Positions 9,216 through 18,170 of a stretch of DNA of 60,977 nucleotides are shown in pieces (within the stretch, counting starts at the first letter, position 1; the number at the start of each line of letters is the position of its first letter). The DNA lies in contig JAMPAY010000015.1 of NCBI GenBank assembly GCA_023666945.1, positions 1 through 60,977 of the forward strand, given 5' to 3'. The notes under the pieces were generated by a model. That model saw only the letters and a program-made list of their open reading frames with translations, was not told where the DNA came from and did no database searches. The position numbers and the translations under genes are program-made. The stretch is from Paludibacter sp. GTDB lineage: Bacteria; Bacteroidota; Bacteroidia; Bacteroidales; Paludibacteraceae.

Positions 9216-10451
9216 ATGAAACATTCAATTCATTTTCTCCTGTTGTGTCTGTTGCTGTTAAGTTGTAAAGCCACAGCCGAAACGCAAGTAAAAACCGGTA
9301 TCGAAGTTTTGCAAGAACAAGGCTTTTCCTGCCTGCAAGGCAAGCGTGTGGGACTATGCACCAATCCCACAGGCATCGATCATAACCTACGCAGTACCAT
9401 CGACATTCTTCATGAAGCAGAAAACGTGCATCTCGTTGCTTTATTCGGTCCGGAACACGGCGTCAGGGGCGACATTTATGCAGGTGATAAAGTCACAACC
9501 AACATCGACCCGAAAACCAACATACCCGTTTATTCACTCTTCGGTGCCACACACAAACCCACACAAGAAATGATGGAGCAAATCGATGTAATGGTTTACG
9601 ATATTCAGGATATAGGTTGCCGTTCGTTTACGTTCATCTCGACCATGGGAATGCTTATGGAAGCATGTGCCGAATACGACAAAGAACTGATTGTGTTAGA
9701 CCGTCCGAATCCGTTAGGCGGCAGAAAGATAGAAGGCAATTTGGCAGAAGATGGCTACATATCTTTCGTTTCGCAATTCAAAATTCCCTACCTTTATGCA
9801 CAGACTTGCGGCGAATTGGCACTTATGCTCAACGGTGAGGGCATGATAGGTACACCGTGCCGACTAACCGTCATACCCATGCAAGGCTGGAATCGCGATA
9901 TGACATGGGCAGAAACAGGATTGCCTTGGGTGGTAGCCTCTCCCCATATTCCGTCTGCGGAGACCGCCATTTTCTATCCTATTACAGGTATATTCGGAGA
10001 ACTCGGCTATCTCAATATCGGTGTCGGCTACACCCTTCCGTTCCAACTCATTGGCGCACCTTGGATAAATGCCGACTCATTGGCAAACGCACTCAATGCA
10101 TTGGAATTGCCGGGCATTGGTTTTCGCCCGATCTACTACAAACCGTTCTATTCCGTCTTCAAAGGTGAAACTTGCGGAGGAGTACAAATTTACATTACCG
10201 ACTATCAGTCGGCACATCTTGCCGAAGTACAGTTCCTTATTGTGCAAGAACTGATGCGCATGTATCCTGATAAAGACATCTTCGCATTGTGCAACCAAAA
10301 ACGTTTCGGTATGTTCGACAAAGTGTGCGGAACAGACCTTATACGCAAATCCTTCGGAGAACACTACCATTGGGCGGATGCCGCCAACTATTGGTACAAA
10401 GATGTAGAAACCTACCGTGCCTTATCGGCAAAATACTACCTATATGAGTAA
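9216..10451 (+). CDS. DUF1343 lipoprotein, NamZ-like exo-muramidase
   Basis: Predicted exo-beta-N-acetylmuramidase that removes terminal MurNAc from peptidoglycan fragments; this comes from the characterised NamZ members of DUF1343 (GH171), not from an active site I can prove. The 411-residue protein starts with a lipoprotein signal (LLLCLLLLSC, Cys at about residue 17), so it is probably anchored in the envelope. Family landmarks are GKRVGLCTNPTGID near 40-55, FGPEHGVRGD near 80, YDIQDIGCRSFTFISTM near 130 and LDRPNPLGG near 165. First gene of a compact operon; its stop overlaps the next start (ATGAGTAA). Muropeptide recycling fits the neighbouring dehydrogenase, since MurNAc carries a lactyl ether, but that link is an inference. 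Confidence 0.85.
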   Translation: MKHSIHFLLLCLLLLSCKATAETQVKTGIEVLQEQGFSCLQGKRVGLCTNPTGIDHNLRSTIDILHEAENVHLVALFGPEHGVRGDIYAGDKVTTNIDPKTNIPVYSLFGATHKPTQEMMEQIDVMVYDIQDIGCRSFTFISTMGMLMEACAEYDKELIVLDRPNPLGGRKIEGNLAEDGYISFVSQFKIPYLYAQTCGELALMLNGEGMIGTPCRLTVIPMQGWNRDMTWAETGLPWVVASPHIPSAETAIFYPITGIFGELGYLNIGVGYTLPFQLIGAPWINADSLANALNALELPGIGFRPIYYKPFYSVFKGETCGGVQIYITDYQSAHLAEVQFLIVQELMRMYPDKDIFALCNQKRFGMFDKVCGTDLIRKSFGEHYHWADAANYWYKDVETYRALSAKYYLYE

Positions 10452-13281
10452 CGACTTTCATTCTATATTGCAAAATTCCCCTCTTGGTGCTCACCAAAAA
10501 GGTAACCGGGCTTTTATTCAGCGATTAGCATGGGGAACCGATGCCGGTTTCTACCGACTCATACCGCAAGAAGTGTTGCATCCTGCCACCGAAACAGATG
10601 TACAAGCCATTATCCGGCGTGCGCATACAGAAGGTAAGCACATCACGTTCCGTGCTGCCGGCACATCACTCTCCGGACAAGCCATTTCCGATTCGCTATT
10701 GGTAGTTGCAGGCAAGAAATGGGAACATTACGTTGTAGAAGATAAAGGTACTCAAATACGCTTTCAGCCGGGTATTGTCGGGCAACGACTAAATGAGATA
10801 TTACGTCCCTACGGCAGATATTTCACTCCCGACCCTGCCTCTATTAAAAGTGCCATGGCAGGCGGCATCATCAACAACAATGCTTCCGGCATGTGCTGCG
10901 GAACCCATGCCAATTCTTACCGTATGATCGACTCCGTACGTATCATTCTATCCGATGGTACATTATTGGATACGGGCAGCGAAAGTTCTAAAAACGCTTT
11001 TCGCCAATTGCATCCTGCATTTCTACAACGCATTGAAGAACTGCGGCTGCGCACACTTGCCAACCCAAAACTCACCGAACGCATTCGACAGAAATATGCC
11101 ATCAAAAATGTTACCGGTCTCAACATTCTGCCTTTCGTAGAATACGCAGACCCATTTGACATCATCACACGCTTGATTGTCGGAAGCGAAGGTACACTTG
11201 CATTCCTTGCCGAAGCAGTAATGCGAACCGCTGCCATACGCCCCTGCACTGCGTCTGCACTATTGCTCTTCCCTACTACTGATGCCGCATGCCGTGCCGT
11301 GACGGCTATGAAACATACCGACATCGTGGCAGCAGCAGAGTTTTTCGACCGCAAAGCCATGCAAGTAGTGGAAAACGATTTCCCCGAACTACAAGGACAA
11401 CCTGCCGACGCTGCAGCCGTATTGGTAAAATTAGAAGCCACCACCGACAATGAACTACAACAATACATACTCCAAGTAGAAAATATTCTGAAACACTACT
11501 TGCCTGAGCATAATGGAGGGTATTTCACTTCCGATCCTGCACTTATCGCCAAGTATTGGGCAATGCGCTCCGGCATTTTCCCTGCCGTAGGCGCAACACG
11601 CCCCATAGGAACCACTTGTCTGATTGAGGACATTGCGTTCCCTATCGACTATTTAGCGGAAGCAACCACCGATTTGCAACAACTCTTCCGCCGACACAAC
11701 TATCCCGATGCTGTCATCTATGGGCACGCATTGGAAGGCAATTATCATTTTATACTCAATCAACGTTTCTCCACTCCCGAAGACCTTGCACAATACGATG
11801 GCATGATGCGCGATGTTGTGCAATTGGTTATCGATAAATATCATGGTTCGCTTAAAGCCGAACATGGAACAGGGCGCAATATGGCACCTTTCGTACGTCT
11901 TGAGTGGGGTGATGATGCCTACCAACTGATGTGCGATGTAAAACAACTCTTCGACCCCGATAACATTTTTAACCCGGGCGTCATCTTCAATGAAGATACG
12001 AATAGTTACATCCACAACATCAAGCCTCTTCCCGAAACCGACCCGTTGATAGATCGCTGCATCGAATGCGGATTTTGCGAAGTCAACTGCGTTGCATGCG
12101 GCTTTGCACTATCTTCGCGTCAGCGTATCGTCGTACAGCGCGAAATTTCCCGCCTACGTGCAATGGGCAATAACCAGGCAGCACAACGTCTACAAAAAGA
12201 TTTCCGATTATTAGGCAAAGACCTCTGCGCCGGCGACGGTTTGTGCGCCACCTCATGCCCGGTAGGCATCAACGTTGGCGAATACATACATCAGGTGCGC
12301 CAACAAGAACTATCAGCCACAGCACGACGATTAGGCGAAACGGCTGCCACACACTTCAACGGAACAGGCAAAATGATTGGCAGCGTGTTGTCGTTAGCAG
12401 GCTTTGCACAAAACATTTTAGGCAACAACCTTATGCAATCCGTTTGCAAAGGCTTACGCTATTGTTCAGGCAACATAATGCCCTTATGGACACCCGCCAT
12501 GCCTCACAGAGTAACCACTCGGGCAAACAAAACACAAGCATACACACAGTCGCAACAATCTCCTTGTGTAGTATATTTCCCTTCCTGCCTTAACCAGCGC
12601 ATGGGGCTTGCAAAAGGTGACCCGTCATCACAACCCACCATGGGTGACATGACCGAACTGCTCCGAAAAGCCGGTTTCCGCGTTATTTTTCCCGAGCAAA
12701 TGGATAAACTCTGCTGCGGTACTATTTGGGAAAGCAAAGGGATGCCCGATATTGCCGATAGTAAGGCAGCAGAGTTGGAACTCGCACTCTATCGTGCAAG
12801 CAACAACGGTCAATATCCTGTCTTGTGCGATCAAAGCCCATGTCTCTATCGCATGCGGCATACCATGCAGCATCTACAACTCTACGAACCTGCCGAATTC
12901 ATTGAGAAATACATTTTGGAAAGGCTCAACATCACTCCTTTAGATGATACCATCATGCTCCACATCACGTGTTCCATGCGCAAAATGGGGCTGCAAGACA
13001 CATTGCTGCGTATAGCACAACGGTGTGCAAAAAAAGTAATCGTTCCCGAAGATATCGGGTGTTGTGCTTTTGCAGGCGACAAAGGATTCACTCATCCCGA
13101 ACTCAACGATTGGGCATTGCGCAAACTGCGCCCGCAAGTAGAACAAGCAAAAGCATCCGTTGGCATCAGCAACTCACGCACTTGTGAAATCGGACTATCA
13201 TCCCACGCAGGCATACCCTACATGAATATAGCCTGGTTGGTCAATCGTGTAAGCACTCCTAAAAATCCACAAAATGGCTGA
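10444..13281 (+). CDS. FAD/Fe-S 2-hydroxyacid dehydrogenase, YdiJ/GlcD-GlcF type
   Basis: Predicted membrane-associated oxidase of D-lactate or a related D-2-hydroxyacid, passing electrons to the respiratory chain. In 945 residues it combines an FAD-binding PCMH domain (about 30-270; GTSLSGQA and GIINNNASGMCCGTHANSY), the FAD oxidase C-terminal domain (about 270-520; HGTGRNMAPF), a pair of 4Fe-4S motifs (CIECGFCEVNC near 540, CAGDGLCATSCP near 595) and a Cys-rich CCG domain (LCCGTIWESKG, CSMRKMG, CCAFAGDKG). This is the E. coli YdiJ architecture. The start chosen is ATG 10444, which overlaps the upstream stop as ATGAGTAA; a longer reading from 10417 would overlap by 35 bases. Its TGA overlaps the next ATG (ATGGCTGA). 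Confidence 0.85.
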   Translation: MSNDFHSILQNSPLGAHQKGNRAFIQRLAWGTDAGFYRLIPQEVLHPATETDVQAIIRRAHTEGKHITFRAAGTSLSGQAISDSLLVVAGKKWEHYVVEDKGTQIRFQPGIVGQRLNEILRPYGRYFTPDPASIKSAMAGGIINNNASGMCCGTHANSYRMIDSVRIILSDGTLLDTGSESSKNAFRQLHPAFLQRIEELRLRTLANPKLTERIRQKYAIKNVTGLNILPFVEYADPFDIITRLIVGSEGTLAFLAEAVMRTAAIRPCTASALLLFPTTDAACRAVTAMKHTDIVAAAEFFDRKAMQVVENDFPELQGQPADAAAVLVKLEATTDNELQQYILQVENILKHYLPEHNGGYFTSDPALIAKYWAMRSGIFPAVGATRPIGTTCLIEDIAFPIDYLAEATTDLQQLFRRHNYPDAVIYGHALEGNYHFILNQRFSTPEDLAQYDGMMRDVVQLVIDKYHGSLKAEHGTGRNMAPFVRLEWGDDAYQLMCDVKQLFDPDNIFNPGVIFNEDTNSYIHNIKPLPETDPLIDRCIECGFCEVNCVACGFALSSRQRIVVQREISRLRAMGNNQAAQRLQKDFRLLGKDLCAGDGLCATSCPVGINVGEYIHQVRQQELSATARRLGETAATHFNGTGKMIGSVLSLAGFAQNILGNNLMQSVCKGLRYCSGNIMPLWTPAMPHRVTTRANKTQAYTQSQQSPCVVYFPSCLNQRMGLAKGDPSSQPTMGDMTELLRKAGFRVIFPEQMDKLCCGTIWESKGMPDIADSKAAELELALYRASNNGQYPVLCDQSPCLYRMRHTMQHLQLYEPAEFIEKYILERLNITPLDDTIMLHITCSMRKMGLQDTLLRIAQRCAKKVIVPEDIGCCAFAGDKGFTHPELNDWALRKLRPQVEQAKASVGISNSRTCEIGLSSHAGIPYMNIAWLVNRVSTPKNPQNG

Positions 13282-15244
13282 TAATCTGCAAGAAATAGAA
13301 CGCAAGTACTTGGTAAAGAACGACTCTTTCCAAGCACTCGCCACACATGTGCGAACAATTGCCCAAGGTTATCTCTCACAAGACCCAATGCGCACAGTGC
13401 GTGTACGACTATGCGACAACCAAGCCTATCTGACCATCAAAGCAGCAAGCAGCGATAGCGGACTATCGCGTTTCGAATACGAAATTCCCGTCAACCCCGA
13501 AGATGCACGCCAATTGCTGCCACTCTGCCTGCCCTCTATTATCGAAAAAGAACGCTATATCGTACCCTACGGCGAATTAACGGTCGAAGTAGACGTATTT
13601 CACGGAGATAACGAAGGATTAGTCTTGGCAGAAATAGAGTTAGACTACGAACAACAAGCCATCAACATTCCTGACTTTTTAGGAAAAGAAGTTACAGGCG
13701 ACATCCGTTTCTACAATTCTTATTTAGCACAACATCCGTTCTGCGAATGGAAAGATTGCCAAATAACCCCTAATCAACACCCCAATACACACACCATGTT
13801 TACCACATCCGATTTACAACAGTTGGCACAACGAGGCATAACTCCCGAAGCCGCAGAAAAACAATTACAAGCCTTCAAGACGGGCTTTTCCGCACTTAAC
13901 ATAACCGCCGCAGCGGCTATAGGCAAAGGTATTCTACGTCCCTCCGAAACAGAGGCAGAACAATATATAGCCGCATGGCAACAGTATCTGGAACAAAACC
14001 ACACCATTCTTAAGTTTGTGCCCGCATCAGGAGCAGCAAGCCGTATGTTCAAAGACCTGTTCTCCTACATGGATGGAGGCGAATCCACCCCTTTCATACA
14101 ACAATTTTTGAGCAATCTTTCCAAATTCGCTTTCTACAACGAACTGCAAAAACGTATCCAACAACAAGGGGCTGAACAAGACGGACGTGCTGTCGTACGA
14201 ATCTTGTTAGAGGATATGAACTACGGCAAACTTCCAAAAGGTCTTCTCTTATTTCATCGTTACGACAACGAAACACGCACCCCCGCTTTGGAACACATGG
14301 TAGAAGGCGCACTCTATGCCAACAATCGCAGCAACGAAGTAAATCTGCACTTCACCATTTCACCCGAGCACAAGGCACTCTTCGAAGCCCACATCGCTGC
14401 CAACAAACAAGCATATGAACAACGCTATGGTGTAACCTACAACATATCTTTCTCCGAACAAAAACCTTCCACCGACACCATCGCTGCCGATACTTACGGC
14501 AATCCGTTCCGCGACAACAACAATCAACTCGTATTCCGACCCGGTGGGCATGGGGCACTCATCGAAAACCTCGGAGAACAAAATGCCGATATCGTCTTCA
14601 TAAAAAACATTGATAACGTTGTACCCGATAGCGGCAAAGAACCCACCATTCGCTACAAACGTCTGTTGGCAGGCGTATTGGTTTCCTTACAAGCACGTGC
14701 ATTCGACTATCTGCACGAGTTAGAACAACCGCTGCCCGACGAACGCCTCAACATAATCCGCCGCTTTGTGGAAGAAGACCTTTGTTGCGCCCTTCCTGAA
14801 ACCGACAATCTGCAAGAATTGCTCATCACCAAACTATCACGACCTATACGCGTCTGCGGTATGGTACGCAACCAAGGTGAACCCGGAGGAGGACCGTTCC
14901 TTGTACAAGCAAAAGACGGGAGCATACAATGCCAAATACTCGAGAGTTCGCAAATTGCCGATAAGAATCTCATGCAAACCGCAACTCATTTCAACCCTGT
15001 TGACCTTGTTTGCGGATTACGCGACTACCAAGGCAAACCGTTCAATCTTAAAGCACATGTCGACCCGCTTACCGCTTTCATCTCACAAAAGTCGAAAGAC
15101 GGAAAACCGCTACAAGCACTCGAATTACCGGGACTATGGAACGGTGCCATGGCCGATTGGAACACCATTTTTGTTGAAGTTCCTATAGAAACATTCAACC
15201 CCGTCAAAACAGTTAACGACCTTTTACGCGAACAACATCAATAA
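13274..15244 (+). CDS. CYTH domain fused to DUF4301
   Basis: 656-residue fusion. Residues 1 to about 160 form a CYTH (triphosphate tunnel) domain with EIERKYLV at 7-14 and alternating charged strands (TVRVRLCDNQAYLTIK, EIELDYE), a fold that hydrolyses or binds triphosphate compounds. From MFTTSDLQQL (about residue 175, ATG at 13796) the protein becomes DUF4301, whose members I know mainly as stand-alone proteins. DUF4301 landmarks are FVPASGAASRMFK near 255 and FRPGGHGALIENL near 420, both reminiscent of sugar-nucleotidyltransferases, though no function is established. The joint lies in a short polar stretch (TPNQHPNTHT). Overlaps the preceding gene by 8 bases; ten bases separate it from the next. 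An internal start could also yield DUF4301 alone. Confidence 0.8.
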   Translation: MADNLQEIERKYLVKNDSFQALATHVRTIAQGYLSQDPMRTVRVRLCDNQAYLTIKAASSDSGLSRFEYEIPVNPEDARQLLPLCLPSIIEKERYIVPYGELTVEVDVFHGDNEGLVLAEIELDYEQQAINIPDFLGKEVTGDIRFYNSYLAQHPFCEWKDCQITPNQHPNTHTMFTTSDLQQLAQRGITPEAAEKQLQAFKTGFSALNITAAAAIGKGILRPSETEAEQYIAAWQQYLEQNHTILKFVPASGAASRMFKDLFSYMDGGESTPFIQQFLSNLSKFAFYNELQKRIQQQGAEQDGRAVVRILLEDMNYGKLPKGLLLFHRYDNETRTPALEHMVEGALYANNRSNEVNLHFTISPEHKALFEAHIAANKQAYEQRYGVTYNISFSEQKPSTDTIAADTYGNPFRDNNNQLVFRPGGHGALIENLGEQNADIVFIKNIDNVVPDSGKEPTIRYKRLLAGVLVSLQARAFDYLHELEQPLPDERLNIIRRFVEEDLCCALPETDNLQELLITKLSRPIRVCGMVRNQGEPGGGPFLVQAKDGSIQCQILESSQIADKNLMQTATHFNPVDLVCGLRDYQGKPFNLKAHVDPLTAFISQKSKDGKPLQALELPGLWNGAMADWNTIFVEVPIETFNPVKTVNDLLREQHQ

Positions 15245-15253
15245 CAAACCACT

Positions 15254-16537
15254 ATGTTCAAAGCCTTTTTCTTCGATATGGATGGTGTTCTATTCGATTC
15301 CATGCCTCATCATGCAGAGGCATGGGAAGAAATAGCACACAAATACGGATTCGATTTCACGGCACGCGATACCTATCTGCAAGAAGGACGAACCGGACAA
15401 GATGTCATCACCGAATGCTATACCAAGAAATACGGAACTCCACCCGAAGAAAAACTCATTTGGAAACTTTACCGCGAAAAAACAGAATGTTTCGAAGCCA
15501 AAGGCGAGACCCGCCCCATGGCAGGAATCAACGAAGTTCTGCGTTTCTTACATTCACTCACCAAGCCCGAAGTACAAATATGGGTAGTTACAGGCTCTGG
15601 GCAACAATCACTTTTCGATAAACTTAACCATATATTTCCCAATATATTCTATCGGGAAAGAATGGTTACCGCCTACGATGTTCTGCATGGCAAACCCGAC
15701 CCCGAACCATACCTCAAAGCATGGCAACAATCCGGCTTGACCAAAGAAGAATGTGTCGTTATCGAAAACGCTCCATTAGGCATTGTCGCAGGGAAAAAAG
15801 CAGGCTTATTCACTATCGGAGTCAATACAGGCATTCTGCAAAAAAACGATTTGGCAAAAGCCGGTGCCGACATTGTACTTGACGACATGTATCAACTCGC
15901 GCGTTTTATGCAAATACATCGGCATATCGAACAGCATATACTACCGCTCTACAATACATTCGACAAAGGGCATAACTGCAACCATGCACGCAAGGTAATA
16001 CAAGAAAGTCTACTCTTGGCACACCACTACGATGTCGACCCTCTCATGGTTTATACAATAGCCGCCTATCACGATACCGGACTGCAAATCGACAGAGAAC
16101 ATCATCATATCAATTCCGGCATCTTTCTTGCCAACGACACCGCACTGCACCAATGGTTCAACAACGAGCAGATACAAACCATGCAGCAAGCCGTTGAAGA
16201 CCATCGTGCCAGCAGCAAGCAAGCACCTCGTTCCATCTATGGGTGTATTGTTGCGGAAGCCGACCGCGATATCGATGCCCAAACCATATTGCGGCGCACC
16301 ATGCAATACGGCATGCACAAGTTCCCCGAATTGACATTCGAGCAACAAATGCAACGCACACTCGAACACCTGCACAACAAATATGCAGAAGGAGGCTATA
16401 TCCGACTTTGGCTGCATTCCGAGCGCAACGAAAACGGACTGAAACGCTTACGTGAAATCATCAACGATAACACACTGCTGCAAACTATCTGCCTGCACAT
16501 CTACGAAGAAGAAAAGAATCAAAGTCCGCTTCAGTAA
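15254..16537 (+). CDS. HAD phosphatase/phosphomutase fused to HD hydrolase
   Basis: 427-residue bifunctional-looking protein. Residues 1 to about 215 are a HAD subfamily I enzyme of the beta-phosphoglucomutase/sugar phosphatase type: FDMDGVLFDS at 8-17, the motif II Thr in VVTGSGQQ, the Lys in HGKPDPEPY and the acidic motif VIENAPLGI, where a usual Asp is replaced by Asn. From about 225 the sequence turns into an HD domain (HNCNHARKVI, then AAYHDTGLQ with the His-Asp pair, then REHHHINS and EADRDIDA). HD domains are metal-dependent phosphohydrolases of nucleotides or other phosphates. Last gene of the operon; about 270 bases and a fresh promoter follow. Substrates of both halves are unknown. 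Confidence 0.85.
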   Translation: MFKAFFFDMDGVLFDSMPHHAEAWEEIAHKYGFDFTARDTYLQEGRTGQDVITECYTKKYGTPPEEKLIWKLYREKTECFEAKGETRPMAGINEVLRFLHSLTKPEVQIWVVTGSGQQSLFDKLNHIFPNIFYRERMVTAYDVLHGKPDPEPYLKAWQQSGLTKEECVVIENAPLGIVAGKKAGLFTIGVNTGILQKNDLAKAGADIVLDDMYQLARFMQIHRHIEQHILPLYNTFDKGHNCNHARKVIQESLLLAHHYDVDPLMVYTIAAYHDTGLQIDREHHHINSGIFLANDTALHQWFNNEQIQTMQQAVEDHRASSKQAPRSIYGCIVAEADRDIDAQTILRRTMQYGMHKFPELTFEQQMQRTLEHLHNKYAEGGYIRLWLHSERNENGLKRLREIINDNTLLQTICLHIYEEEKNQSPLQ

Positions 16538-16644
16538 ACATCGCATATCAACAGAAAGGCTTTGAATATAAAAACATCTAAGAATGGTTTGCACTTTTTC
16601 GCACTTCGGTTCGGTAGATACCTAATTGTGCCAACCAATTCGCT

Positions 16645-16670
16645 ATTTTGCACTTGGTAGTTGAAAGTAG
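16645..16670 (+). repeat. 26-bp promoter-proximal element, copy 3
   Basis: Third copy (ATTTTGCACTTGGTAG then TTGAAAGTAG), ending 24 bases before the -33 box of the yegS promoter. The related string TTTGCACT also occurs about 60 bases upstream, near 16586. Confidence 0.7.
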
Positions 16671-16694
16671 GGGAAACACGTATGTTATTTTGAA

Positions 16695-16726
16695 TTTGCA
16701 AGGATGGCATATTTTTTGTACCTTTG
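16695..16726 (+). promoter_or_regulatory. Promoter for yegS-like gene to rimM
   Basis: TTTG at 16695-16698, 20 bases, TACCTTTG at 16719-16726. No terminator is evident until 23310, so this may drive the whole eight-gene run. Confidence 0.75.
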
Positions 16727-16808
16727 CCACATAAATTGCACTTGTTATACATTATCGGCACGTCAGCACACCTACCGACAATAACAAGTGCTGCAAAGAC
16801 AATACGTA

Positions 16809-17690
16809 ATGAAGAATATCGCTTTCATTATCAACCCTATATCCGGAACACAAAACAAAAAGCGGATTCCTAAGCACATCGATAGCCTGCTCGACCATAG
16901 CAAGTGGGCTACCGATATCGTTTTTACCGAGTACAAAGGACACGCCACCGAACTCGCTCAACAATATGCACATCTCGGATTCGATGCCGTAGTTGCCGTG
17001 GGAGGCGACGGAACCGTCAACGAAGTGGCAAGCGGATTGCGCGACACACCTACCGCACTCGGTATACTCCCTATCGGATCCGGCAACGGATTTGCACGAC
17101 ACTTGGATATACCCTTGCGATTGCCAAGAGCCATTGAGATGCTCAACTGCTCCGAACCCATTACTGTAGACTATGGCATGCTCAACGATAAACCGTTTTT
17201 CTGCACCTGCGGAACCGGTTTCGATGCACTCATCAGCGAACATTTTGCCACTGCGGGTAAACGCGGACTACGCACCTATATTGAGCAAATCGTAAAAGAT
17301 GTCTTCCAATACACTCCCGAAACCTACCGCCTGCAAGGCGAAGGTATCGATACCACTGCCGAAGCATTCCTTATCACGTTTGCCAATGCCAACCAATGGG
17401 GCAATGCAGCCTATATCGCACCACAAGCCAGCATACAAGACGGCAAAATGGATATTGCCATACTGAGCAAATTCCCCATCGTTGCCGTACCTTCGTTGGT
17501 TATGCAACTCTTCACCAAAACATTGGACAAAGGGCTGTTCATGAACACCTTGCGAACAAAAGAAATAACTCTCACTCGAGACACCTGCAGTCCTTTCCAT
17601 TGCGATGGCGACCCCATTGATGCAGGCAAAACCGTTCACATACGTATCATCGAAGATGGCTTACGAGTACTTGTGGCCAAACGATTCTAA
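16809..17690 (+). CDS. YegS/DgkB-type lipid kinase
   Basis: Predicted cytoplasmic or membrane-associated kinase of diacylglycerol or a related lipid, recycling lipid into phospholipid synthesis. The 293-residue protein has the DAGK catalytic signature [17 protein letters not shown] at about 62-78, with the nucleotide-binding GGDGT, followed by [13 protein letters not shown] near 92-104 and a family-typical beta-rich C-terminal half ending in HCDGDP. ATG 16809 is preferred: an upstream GTG at 16788 would add seven residues of no family resemblance. First gene after the promoter at 16695-16726. Dut follows after 19 bases. The lipid substrate cannot be told from sequence. Confidence 0.87.
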   Translation: MKNIAFIINPISGTQNKKRIPKHIDSLLDHSKWATDIVFTEYKGHATELAQQYAHLGFDAVVAVGGDGTVNEVASGLRDTPTALGILPIGSGNGFARHLDIPLRLPRAIEMLNCSEPITVDYGMLNDKPFFCTCGTGFDALISEHFATAGKRGLRTYIEQIVKDVFQYTPETYRLQGEGIDTTAEAFLITFANANQWGNAAYIAPQASIQDGKMDIAILSKFPIVAVPSLVMQLFTKTLDKGLFMNTLRTKEITLTRDTCSPFHCDGDPIDAGKTVHIRIIEDGLRVLVAKRF

Positions 17691-17709
17691 CCACACTCAA
17701 CTTAACAAT

Positions 17710-18144
17710 ATGAACATACGCATAATCAACAAATCCGATAACCAACTTCCGCAGTACCAAACCGACCTTTCAGCCGGCATGGACATACGCTGCAACCTTT
17801 CCGAACCCATCACACTCCAACCCCTCGAACGACGGCTCTTCCCTACCGGACTATACATCGAACTGCCCGCAGGCTACGAAGCACAAATACGCCCCCGCAG
17901 CGGATTGGCACTCAAAAAAGGTATCACCGTGCTCAATTCACCGGGAACCATTGATGCCGACTACCGAGGAGAAATCGGCGTCATACTCATCAATCTGTCT
18001 GCAGAACCGGTCACTATCGAACATGGCGAACGCATCTGCCAAATGGTCATTGCACGACACGAACAAGTAACACTCACAACTGCCGAATCGCTCAACGACA
18101 CCGCACGCGGCAACGGAGGATTCGGGCATAGCGGCATAAAATAA
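17710..18144 (+). CDS. dut: dUTP diphosphatase
   Basis: Hydrolyses dUTP to dUMP and pyrophosphate, keeping uracil out of DNA and feeding thymidylate synthesis. The 144-residue protein is standard length for trimeric dUTPases and all five motifs are present: SAGMDIRC near 22, [11 protein letters not shown] near 63, [13 protein letters not shown] near 79, ERICQMVI near 104, and the C-terminal [11 protein letters not shown] that closes over the substrate. ATG 17710 is chosen because it gives the family N-terminus; the frame stays open upstream into yegS. The order dut, TPR protein, DUF4292, EnvC-like is one I know from Bacteroides-type genomes. Confidence 0.95.
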   Translation: MNIRIINKSDNQLPQYQTDLSAGMDIRCNLSEPITLQPLERRLFPTGLYIELPAGYEAQIRPRSGLALKKGITVLNSPGTIDADYRGEIGVILINLSAEPVTIEHGERICQMVIARHEQVTLTTAESLNDTARGNGGFGHSGIK

Positions 18145-18170
18145 CAATAACGGATCAATACCACCCCAAA

